Of a stretch of DNA of 8,390 nucleotides, positions 1-5,301 are shown in pieces. Source of the DNA: Pelomonas sp966111775 (GTDB taxonomy: Bacteria; Pseudomonadota; Gammaproteobacteria; Burkholderiales; Burkholderiaceae_C); contig CBHWBD010000223.1 in assembly GCA_966111775.1 (NCBI GenBank), positions 1 to 8,390 of the forward strand, read 5' to 3'. The notes beneath the pieces were generated by a model that was given only the letters and a program-made list of their open reading frames with translations, had not been told where the DNA came from and did not search any database. The position numbers and the translations under genes were made by a program. Within the stretch, counting starts at the first letter, position 1. The number at the start of each line of letters is the position of its first letter.

Positions 1-503
1 GGGTGGCCCGGCCGCAGAACATCGGCAAGGCCTCGACGGCCGGCGTCGAGCTGGAGGCGCGCTTCCGCCTCGACGAGTATGTCGAGGATGCCCTGCCCAT
101 CAATGTGCGCAGCAACTTCAGCGTCTTCACGTCACGCGTCGAAGGCATCCCGGGGCCGAACAACCACATCGATGGCCAGCCCAAGGGCACGGCGAATCTG
201 GGTGCGGACTACAGGCTGAGATCGGTTCCCCTGACGCTCGGCGCGTCGCTGAACTGGACCCCGTCGACCGTCATCCAGCAGACCCTGATCACCGAGACCA
301 CCGCCAGCCGCAAGACCGTGGTGGACGCCTTCGCGCTGTGGGCCATCAACACCGAGCAGTCGCTGCGGCTGTCGGCGACGAATCTGTCGGCGCTGGACTA
401 TTTCAACGGCACCATCATCAACACGGGCGACCAGCTCATCACGTCGCGCAGCGGCGGCCCCAGCTATACGCAGTGGCAGTTGAGGTGGGAGATGAAGATC
501 TAA
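1..503 (+). CDS. TonB-dependent receptor, C-terminal part of the outer-membrane beta-barrel (5' end outside window)
   Basis: The open frame enters from the left edge (first full codon at base 3) and ends at TAA 501-503, giving 166 residues. The GTG at base 3 is most likely an internal Val codon, not a start. The protein consists of alternating hydrophobic and polar beta-strands. It includes a segment of the NIGKAxTxGVELE type and a late LRLSATNLxxxDYF strand, both typical of the last strands of TonB-dependent receptors. Such proteins sit in the outer membrane and import siderophores, vitamin B12, sugars or other large ligands using TonB/ExbBD energy. The plug domain and TonB box would lie upstream, so the ligand cannot be named. 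The chain ends W-E-M-K-I rather than with the aromatic residue usual at outer-membrane protein C termini. The family call is fairly sure; substrate is unknown. Confidence 0.8.
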   Translation, partial: VARPQNIGKASTAGVELEARFRLDEYVEDALPINVRSNFSVFTSRVEGIPGPNNHIDGQPKGTANLGADYRLRSVPLTLGASLNWTPSTVIQQTLITETTASRKTVVDAFALWAINTEQSLRLSATNLSALDYFNGTIINTGDQLITSRSGGPSYTQWQLRWEMKI

Positions 504-508
504 GGATT

Positions 509-528
509 GGGTTGCTCGCAGCGAACCC
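509..528 (+). terminator. Possible weak hairpin after the receptor gene
   Basis: Six bases after the receptor stop, GGGTT (509-513) can pair with AACCC (524-528). GCT/AGC extends the stem (514-516 with 520-522), leaving one bulged G and a three-base loop. No T-run follows, so intrinsic termination is uncertain. It might instead be the base of a transcript-end structure. Confidence 0.25.
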
Positions 529-758
529 GCCACCGTCTCTGATGCCCGTCGCGTCGCCCGAGCGACGCTGTCTTTGGTTTTCTCGTGAGCCCGGCGTGCA
601 GCCGCGCGTTCAGCGGGCAGGTGGTGCGATGAATGATGCTGGTGATATGGACAGCTGCGAGAGCGAAGCGGGTCGCTTCTTCCCGAAAAGCCAGCGAACG
701 TTTTCGCGCGCCGCTCTTGGCGTCGCCGCGATGGTGTGCGGTTCGGCGCCTCTTCTTT

Positions 759-794
759 GGTGACTTTCTTCTGGCGCCGCAGAAGAAAGTTACC
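759..794. repeat. Strong imperfect inverted repeat, probable dispersed REP-like or bidirectional terminator element
   Basis: The arm ACTTTCTTCTG (763-773) is the exact reverse complement of CAGAAGAAAGT (780-790), with a six-base loop 774-779. The pairing extends outward to 759-773 with 780-794, with only one G/T pair. From memory, hairpins that read as GTGACTTTCTT...AAGAAAGT(C/T)AC recur between genes in many high-GC Burkholderiales genomes and give rise to spurious small proteins containing VTFF. That recollection is not a search result. The position between two convergent genes suits a bidirectional transcript end or mRNA-protecting structure. A second short palindrome at 793-805 abuts it. 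Confidence 0.6.
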
Positions 795-863
795 CGGCCG
801 CCGGGACGGACTCCCGGCAATGCATCGAACAGACGCTCACTCAGCAACAACAACCAACAACAC

Positions 864-2783
864 TCAGCCCTTCCAGCCCGTCACCCACGGCCCCGTCAGC
901 CCGTCCAGCTCGCAGTCCCACAGCGCCTGGGCGTCCATCTCGTCGACGACGCCTTCGCCATAGACCGTGAGCGCCAGGCTGCGCAGCATGATGACCATGC
1001 CGCGCACAAAGGCCGCGCGGCCCGCCTCGCCGGCCACGCCGAGCAGCACCGAGGCGTCCAGCTTCACATAGTCCAGCCCGGCCTGGTAGAGCTTCTCGAC
1101 CTGGGCCAGGCCGGCGCCCGCATGTTCCAGGCCCAGCTTGACGCCCAGCGGTCGCAGCTGGCGGCCGAACTCCAGCAGGCGCTCGAAGTGTTCGGTCGCC
1201 GCCGCCTCGGCCAGGTCCAGCAGCAGGGACCGCGAGGCCTGCGGCCATTGCGCCAGCAGCTCGCGCAATTGCGGCAGGAAGGCGGCGTCGGCCAGCGACA
1301 CCGGCGCCACATTGATGCAGCGCGCCTTGCCGTCGGCCGCGATCGCCTTCAGCGCCAGGTCGACGGCGAGCAGGTCGACGTGAGCGGTCATGCGCGCCCG
1401 CACCGCCAGGGGCAGCCAGGCCGAAGCGGACTGGAAGTCTTCATCGAGCTGGAGCTGCAGCGGGCATTCCAGGTGCAGCACGCGACCGCTGCGGTCGCGC
1501 ACCGGGAACTCGACCAGGCGGGCACGCTGCTGGCCGACCGCATCCTGCAACTGGGCCCGCCACAGGCCCTCGCCCTGTTCACGGCCGATGCCGGGGTCGG
1601 CCACGATCTCGACGACGAAGCCGCCGCGGGCCTCGCTCTGGTGTTCGGCACGGGCCAGGGCGGCATCGGCCTCGCCCAGCCAGACATTGCTGGGCCGCTC
1701 ACGCGGCAGTTCGATGGCGCCGAGGGCCACTTGCACGCCCGGGCCAAAGGCCGGCAGGCTGGCGCGCAGCGCGTCGGCCAGCGCGTGGGCCGTCTCAGCG
1801 GCCACGCCCTCGGCCGGCAACCACAGCGCAAAGTCGCCACCGTTCAGGCGCCCCACGCGGCAGCCGGCGACCGATTCAGGATAGGCCTGCAAGGCCGTCA
1901 CCACGGTCAGCAGCACGTCGTCGACGGCGCCGCGCCCCAAGCGTGCATTCAGGCCGGACAGGTCGCGCAGGCGCACGAGCACGAGGCCGGCCACGGCCGG
2001 GCCGTCGTCCCGGCGCAGCGCGGCGTCCAGCTCGGCCAGGAAATGCTTGCGCGTCGAGACCCCCGTCAGCGGGTCGTGATGCACCTGCTCGCGCAGCACC
2101 AGCAACTGCCCCGCCTGGGCCTCGAACAGATCGCGCACGCGCTGCACCATCGCATTCATGGCCCGCGTCAGCCGCTGCAGCTCGGGCACGCGCGGCTCGA
2201 TGACCTGGCCATAGCTGCCGGCCAGCACGCCCTCGGCCTGGGCCACGGCGGCGTCCAGCGGGCGGCGGATGCGCCGCAGGCCGGCCCAGGCCAGCACGGC
2301 CGCGACGATGCCGACGATGAGCAGCCAGGCCAGCAGGCGGCGCGAGGTCAGCCACAGCGCGTCGTGGGCATAGCTGGAATGGCTCCTGAGCTCCACGGAA
2401 CCGATGGCGTTCCAGCCGTTGGACAGCTGCGCCACGCCGGCCGCGGCCTCGATGGGCAGCAGGCCGCGGAACCAGGCCGGCGCCTGGCCGGGGCGCGGCG
2501 CCTCGGCGCGCTCGAACAGGGTCTCGCCCTTGGGGCCGCGCCAACGCACGAATTCGTAGGCGCCGGTGTCGAACTGGGCCGACACCAGCAGCTTGATCAG
2601 CTCGCGGTCGCCCTGCTGTTGCGACAGGGCCAGGGCCAGTGCCTGGGCGTTGTCGGCGTTCTTCAGCTCGAGCTGGGTGCGCATCAGCTGGCGCGCCGAG
2701 ACCGTGGACAGGCCGACCGCGCCCACCAGCGCGGCCAGGACCACACCGAGCACCAGCCAGGCGATCTGCCGCATCAAGGACAT
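864..2783 (-). CDS. lapD: LapD-like inner-membrane c-di-GMP receptor (degenerate GGDEF and EAL domains)
   Basis: The 639-residue protein matches the LapD layout and usual length of about 650. It has TM1 at about 7-27, a periplasmic LapD/MoxY-type sensor at about 28-150, TM2 at about 151-170, a HAMP linker to about 222, GGDEF at about 230-395 and EAL at about 400-639. The periplasmic part has a Gly-Trp pair (123-124), the type of site through which LapD holds LapG. The GGDEF signature reads NGGDF (314-318). The EAL motif reads ECPLQ (439-443), keeping Glu439 but losing the Arg. The DDFG metal site reads EHAG (553-556), so neither synthesis nor hydrolysis is expected. Kept EAL features include Asn491, Glu526, KLD (574-576) and GEGV (609-612). 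Known role: at high c-di-GMP, LapD sequesters LapG and the adhesin stays on the surface. It starts 13 bases after the lapG stop with a clear ribosome binding site. The partner gene makes the call secure. Confidence 0.9.
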   Translation of the reverse strand: MSLMRQIAWLVLGVVLAALVGAVGLSTVSARQLMRTQLELKNADNAQALALALSQQQGDRELIKLLVSAQFDTGAYEFVRWRGPKGETLFERAEAPRPGQAPAWFRGLLPIEAAAGVAQLSNGWNAIGSVELRSHSSYAHDALWLTSRRLLAWLLIVGIVAAVLAWAGLRRIRRPLDAAVAQAEGVLAGSYGQVIEPRVPELQRLTRAMNAMVQRVRDLFEAQAGQLLVLREQVHHDPLTGVSTRKHFLAELDAALRRDDGPAVAGLVLVRLRDLSGLNARLGRGAVDDVLLTVVTALQAYPESVAGCRVGRLNGGDFALWLPAEGVAAETAHALADALRASLPAFGPGVQVALGAIELPRERPSNVWLGEADAALARAEHQSEARGGFVVEIVADPGIGREQGEGLWRAQLQDAVGQQRARLVEFPVRDRSGRVLHLECPLQLQLDEDFQSASAWLPLAVRARMTAHVDLLAVDLALKAIAADGKARCINVAPVSLADAAFLPQLRELLAQWPQASRSLLLDLAEAAATEHFERLLEFGRQLRPLGVKLGLEHAGAGLAQVEKLYQAGLDYVKLDASVLLGVAGEAGRAAFVRGMVIMLRSLALTVYGEGVVDEMDAQALWDCELDGLTGPWVTGWKG

Positions 2784-2789
2784 GTCTCA

Positions 2790-2795
2790 CTCCCC
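2790..2795 (-). promoter_or_regulatory. Ribosome binding site of lapD
   Basis: On the minus strand GGGGAG lies six bases upstream of the ATG at 2783, immediately after the lapG TGA (2799-2797). It fixes the lapD start, and the short gap implies co-transcription with lapG. Confidence 0.65.
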
Positions 2796-2796
2796 G

Positions 2797-3471
2797 TCAT
2801 AGAAACCCTTCTGCCCTGACCTTGGCCACCAGCTCGCGCCACAGCGACAGACGCGCCAGCGGGTCGCCCGCCGTCACCTGGCCCACGCCCTGCCACAGGC
2901 CCTCGGTGTTGAAGCTGAACACCGGCGTCAGGTCGCCGCGCTGCGACGCGGGCAAGACCTCGGGCCGCAGGTTGTCCAGGATCAGCGGCTCGGCGCCCGG
3001 CTGGGCATAGTAGGCCAGCACCATATGGGCCAGCGACTGCCCCTGAAGCCGCGCCCTGACGTAGACCATGCGCAGCTTGGCCGTCGGCACGCCCGTGGCG
3101 GCCAGGCCGAAGTACTTGGCGATGGCGTAGTCCTCGCAGTCGCCGGCGCGCTTTTCCAGGCTTTCCAGCGGCGAGGCCCAGTAGTCCGGCACGCCCCAGA
3201 CCACCGAATCGTCCTTGAAGGCCAGGCGGCGGTTGAAGAAATCGTTGATGTCCTTCAACCGCTGCAGTTCCTCGACCGTGCCGCTGCGCTCGATCTGCTG
3301 CACCAGGGCCTGGGCCTGCTCGACGACGCGCGGGCCGCGGGCGGCCGCGGCCTCGAGCACGCGGGAGGCGTCGTAGGCTGCCAGCGCCAGGACCGGCCCC
3401 GCCACCCAGGCGACCAGCCACCACCGGCGCGGGCGCAAGGCGAAAGCGACACGGGACGGGGAAGTGGGCAA
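2797..3471 (-). CDS. lapG: LapG-like periplasmic calcium-dependent cysteine protease (transglutaminase-like, adhesin-releasing)
   Basis: The 224-residue protein has a basic N-terminus and a hydrophobic segment (about 17-33), consistent with export to the periplasm. It then has a bacterial transglutaminase-like cysteine proteinase domain. The catalytic triad is Cys112 (in GDCEDYAI), His149 (in AHMVLAYY) and Asp166 (in LILDNL). The spacing of 37 and 17 residues equals that of Cys135/His172/Asp189 in Pseudomonas fluorescens LapG as I recall it. Asp111 and Glu113 flank the Cys as do that enzyme's calcium ligands. Known role: it cleaves the N-terminal retention region of large type I secreted adhesins when LapD is free of c-di-GMP. 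The start is uncertain. TTG at 3471 gives a sensible signal sequence, CTG at 3483 is another option, and the frame is closed upstream by a stop at 3534-3532. No ATG is available and no clear ribosome binding site is seen. Confidence 0.9.
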   Translation of the reverse strand: MPTSPSRVAFALRPRRWWLVAWVAGPVLALAAYDASRVLEAAAARGPRVVEQAQALVQQIERSGTVEELQRLKDINDFFNRRLAFKDDSVVWGVPDYWASPLESLEKRAGDCEDYAIAKYFGLAATGVPTAKLRMVYVRARLQGQSLAHMVLAYYAQPGAEPLILDNLRPEVLPASQRGDLTPVFSFNTEGLWQGVGQVTAGDPLARLSLWRELVAKVRAEGFL

Positions 3472-3546
3472 GATTGACGGCAGGCAGCGGTTGAATTCAC
3501 TGTACCCGGCCGGCGGCCGCCCGAAGCGGCTCTAAGATTTTTGACT
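3472..3546. promoter_or_regulatory. Divergent promoter region between lapG and the HDOD gene
   Basis: Only 75 bases separate the divergent starts, so both promoters should lie here. On the minus strand TACAGT (3504-3499) is a -10-like hexamer for lapG. On the plus strand TAAGAT (3533-3538) is a -10-like hexamer that would place transcription start at or very near the HDOD ATG (3547). I see no good -35 for either. A 10-bp perfect palindrome GGCGGCCGCC (3512-3521) sits between them and could be an operator, though GC-rich DNA makes such palindromes common. The region as a promoter is reasonable; the individual elements are weak. Confidence 0.4.
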
Positions 3547-4452
3547 ATGCAGAACCCGGCACCTTCCCACGTCTCTCGCCCTCACGGCGCGCGGACGCAG
3601 CAGATCCGCGACGACCTCGACCAGTCGGGCCGCCGCGGTCCCCTGCAGCAGATCCAGATCCCGCCCTGCCCGGAACTGCTGGCCCAGCTGCAGCAAGCCA
3701 TGAGCCAGCCCGAGCCCGACCTCAACCTGGTCGGGCGCATCGCCTCCAGCGACGTGGCCATGGCCGCCACGCTGCTGCGCATCGCCAACGGCCCGCTGTT
3801 CAAGCCCGTCGGCCTGCCCTGCACCACCGTCGGCCAGGCCATGACGCGCATCGGCCTGCGCGAGAGCGTGGCCGTCATGACCGGCTTCCTGGCCCAGCAC
3901 GCCATCCCCGTCAACGCGCCGCAGCTGGCGCGCTTCTGGGAGCGCAGCACCAAGCGCGCCATCGCCATGGCCATCATTGCCCAGCAGCTGCCGGGCCTCT
4001 CCCCTGATCTGGCGCACAGCTTCGGCCTCTTCCTGCACGTCGGCATGCCGGTGCTGCTGCAGAGCGTGCGTGGCTACGCGGCCACCATGGTGGAGGCCGG
4101 CGCCCGCATCGACCGCCCCTATATCGCCACCGAGAACGCCAACCACAAGACCGACCATGCCGTCGTCGGCGCCCTGGTGGTGCGGGTGTGGAACCTGCCG
4201 CCGCCGCTGATGGCGGCCATTCGGCTGCATCACGACTTCGCTTCGCTGGGCCATGACGGCATCGAGCCTGAGATCCACACGCTGATCGCCGCCGGCCTGA
4301 TCGCCGAGCACCTGATGCGCCGCCACGAGGGCCTGCCGGAAGACGCTGACTGGGCCGGTCACCACCAGGCCGCCATGGAATGGCTGCACATCGGCTGGGA
4401 CGAACTGGCCCAGTGGGAAGAGGCCATCAGCGCGCAGTTCGACGCCGCGTGA
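3547..4452 (+). CDS. HDOD-domain signalling protein
   Basis: The protein has 301 residues from ATG 3547; a TTG six bases upstream is a less likely start. A poorly conserved lead of about 30 residues precedes an HDOD domain at about 35-240. This contains the helical opening (IPPCPELLAQLQQAM), the SSDVAMAATLLRIAN segment (68-81), and a GLFLHVG motif (160-166) where true HD hydrolases have HDIG. It also has NHKTDHAVVG...LP...AIRLHHD (199-230), the hallmark C-terminal part. HDOD domains usually lack metal-dependent phosphohydrolase residues and act as protein-interaction modules in signalling, often alongside c-di-GMP or chemotaxis proteins. No second domain is attached, and the tail (about 240-301) is helical. 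It is cytoplasmic, with no signal or membrane segment. It is divergent from lapG, and its stop overlaps the next gene's GTG start. Family sure; partner and role unknown. Confidence 0.88.
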   Translation: MQNPAPSHVSRPHGARTQQIRDDLDQSGRRGPLQQIQIPPCPELLAQLQQAMSQPEPDLNLVGRIASSDVAMAATLLRIANGPLFKPVGLPCTTVGQAMTRIGLRESVAVMTGFLAQHAIPVNAPQLARFWERSTKRAIAMAIIAQQLPGLSPDLAHSFGLFLHVGMPVLLQSVRGYAATMVEAGARIDRPYIATENANHKTDHAVVGALVVRVWNLPPPLMAAIRLHHDFASLGHDGIEPEIHTLIAAGLIAEHLMRRHEGLPEDADWAGHHQAAMEWLHIGWDELAQWEEAISAQFDAA

Positions 4453-5015
4453 AACTGCCCCGCCTGCGCGTCATCGTCCTCGCCGTCATGGTGGTGGGCA
4501 CCACGATCGCGCTGGCCTGGAAAGTGTTCGGCCCGGCGGGCGTCGCCGTCGAGCTGACCCGGCGCGGCTGGCGCATGGAGGTCATCGTCGAGCGCCTGCG
4601 CTCCGAGTCCGGCTCCGACTGGTGCGACGAGTTGCCCGAGGGCGCCTTCGACATCAGCCGCCGCACCATCGCCGATCCCACCGGCAAGCGTGCCGAGCCC
4701 AGTGAGCACTGCCGCTACAGCACGCTCGCCTGGCGCCGCAGCTGGATCGCCAAGACCGAAGGCGGCCCCGACGACAGTCCCGACTGGCCGCGCCCGCCAC
4801 TGCGCATGGCCGCGCCCGGGCAGGCGGGCAGCGAGCGCCTGGGCAAGCGCGAGGCCTATTTCGAGATCGAACTGCGCGACCGCGACGACCACGCCTGGCT
4901 CTGCCGCCTCGACCCCGAGCACTGGAAGCAACTGCGGGTGGGCATGCGCTTTCGCATGCCGGTGGACCGTTTCGGCACGGCCAACTGCCCGGCGATGTAC
5001 CCGTCGCGCCTCTGA
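4449..5015 (+). CDS. Hypothetical membrane-anchored protein with four cysteines
   Basis: I do not recognise this 188-residue protein. The GTG start (4449-4451) overlaps the TGA of the HDOD gene as GTGA, so translation is probably coupled. This start places a single hydrophobic segment (about 7-26) behind a basic MKLPRLR, which looks like a signal anchor or uncleaved signal. The rest (about 30-188) is polar and probably periplasmic. It carries four cysteines (59, 88, 152, 180) that could form two disulfides, several tryptophans, and a C-terminal part (about 134-188) that looks beta-rich. In-frame sequence reaches further upstream to 4380 but reads as Arg-rich shadow of the HDOD gene. The coupling suggests both proteins are needed together, though one is cytoplasmic and the other mostly outside the membrane. 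No function is assigned. Confidence 0.75.
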   Translation: MKLPRLRVIVLAVMVVGTTIALAWKVFGPAGVAVELTRRGWRMEVIVERLRSESGSDWCDELPEGAFDISRRTIADPTGKRAEPSEHCRYSTLAWRRSWIAKTEGGPDDSPDWPRPPLRMAAPGQAGSERLGKREAYFEIELRDRDDHAWLCRLDPEHWKQLRVGMRFRMPVDRFGTANCPAMYPSRL

Positions 5016-5022
5016 CCGGTCC

Positions 5023-5235
5023 TCAGTGGACCAGTTGCCAGGCCGCGACGACCACATGCCCCCAGAGCATCAGGTTGAAGCCCAGCAGCGTGAAGACGCG
5101 CAGGAAGGTCCAGAACTTGCGCGCCCTCTCCAGCGCCTCATCGGCGCCGGTGAAGACATAGATGCCCATGTAGAGGGCCGACGGCAGCAGGGTGGCGGCC
5201 ATCACGCAGGCCATGAACCAGTAGAAGAAGGTCAT
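5023..5235 (-). CDS. Small two-helix inner-membrane protein of unknown function
   Basis: This 70-residue frame has the character of a real membrane protein. A first hydrophobic helix (about 5-28, beginning MTFFYWFMAC) is followed by a short charged loop (ADEALERARK, 31-40) and a second helix (about 44-67) containing His60. The composition is not the Arg/Ala/Pro-rich pattern of chance frames in this DNA. ATG 5235 is the only reasonable start. The upstream minus-strand sequence has GGGG close to the ATG but no well-spaced ribosome binding site. It lies 66 bases downstream of the Tat-exported SDR gene on the same strand, so it could be the last gene of that operon, although a hairpin lies between. 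Its stop is seven bases from the stop of the convergent four-cysteine gene. No family was recognised. Confidence 0.7.
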   Translation of the reverse strand: MTFFYWFMACVMAATLLPSALYMGIYVFTGADEALERARKFWTFLRVFTLLGFNLMLWGHVVVAAWQLVH

Positions 5236-5262
5236 GGCCCCATTGTGGCGACGCGCCCGGCC

Positions 5263-5288
5263 CCTGAGGCTTGACGTTAGCCCTCAGG
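5263..5288 (-). other. Hairpin between the SDR gene and the small membrane protein gene
   Basis: CCTGAGGCT (5263-5271) pairs with AGCC-C-TCAGG (5279-5288) with one bulged C, giving a nine-pair stem and a seven-base loop. It is 14 bases beyond the SDR stop. There is no T-run on either strand, so it may be an mRNA-end or attenuating structure and not a classic intrinsic terminator. Next to it CTCAGGCC occurs twice nine bases apart (5283-5290 and 5292-5299), the second copy ending just before the SDR stop. Confidence 0.35.
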
Positions 5289-5301
5289 CCGCTCAGGCCA
5301 C

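Larger units (their letters stand above)
504..863. other. Intergenic region between converging genes, no credible gene
   Basis: About 360 bases separate the stop codons of the receptor (plus) and lapD (minus). Short open frames cross it on both strands, but they have no ribosome binding site, no family resemblance and low-complexity Arg/Ala-rich translations, so I call none. The region holds several hairpins: a 6-bp stem GAAGCG/CGCTTC at 665-670 and 674-679, CGAAAA/TTTTCG at 684-689 and 701-706, the strong 15-bp repeat at 759-794, and CCCGG/CCGGG at 793-797 and 801-805. Just before the lapD stop (plus-strand order) lies a CAA-rich tract (845-860), flanked by an 8-bp direct repeat CACTCAGC at 838-845 and 861-868. 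Confidence 0.6.

Noticed and set aside
500..853. A 117-codon minus-strand frame and several plus-strand frames through the 504-863 region
   Set aside because: They run through the inverted repeat (giving VTFF-like words on both strands), are basic and low complexity, and lack ribosome binding sites.
1876..2790. A 304-codon minus-strand frame overlapping the 5' half of lapD in another frame
   Set aside because: Arg/Ala/Gly-rich composition without domains. The lapD frame explains the same DNA.
633..2819. A 728-codon open frame on the plus strand, antisense to all of lapD
   Set aside because: Its translation is dominated by Gln, Arg, Ala, Gly and His with no domain. It mirrors the GC-biased third positions of lapD, which has clear domains, so it is a shadow frame.
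3514..3521. GCGGCCGC palindrome as a specific regulator site
   Set aside because: Eight-base GC palindromes are frequent by chance at this base composition. It is mentioned only within the promoter region entry.
3532..4389. A 285-codon minus-strand frame opposite the HDOD gene
   Set aside because: No recognisable domain, rich in Gly/Gln/His/Ala. The plus-strand frame has a full HDOD domain.
4380..4448. Upstream ATG at 4380 as the start of the four-cysteine protein
   Set aside because: The added 23 residues are an Arg-rich shadow of the HDOD gene end and would bury the membrane segment. GTG 4449 gives a normal signal-anchor N terminus and a typical GTGA coupling.
5018..5032. GGTCC/GGACC mini-hairpin between the convergent stops at 5015 and 5023
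   Set aside because: Only five pairs, no T-run on either side, and it runs into the coding end of the small membrane protein gene, so a terminator call is not supported.
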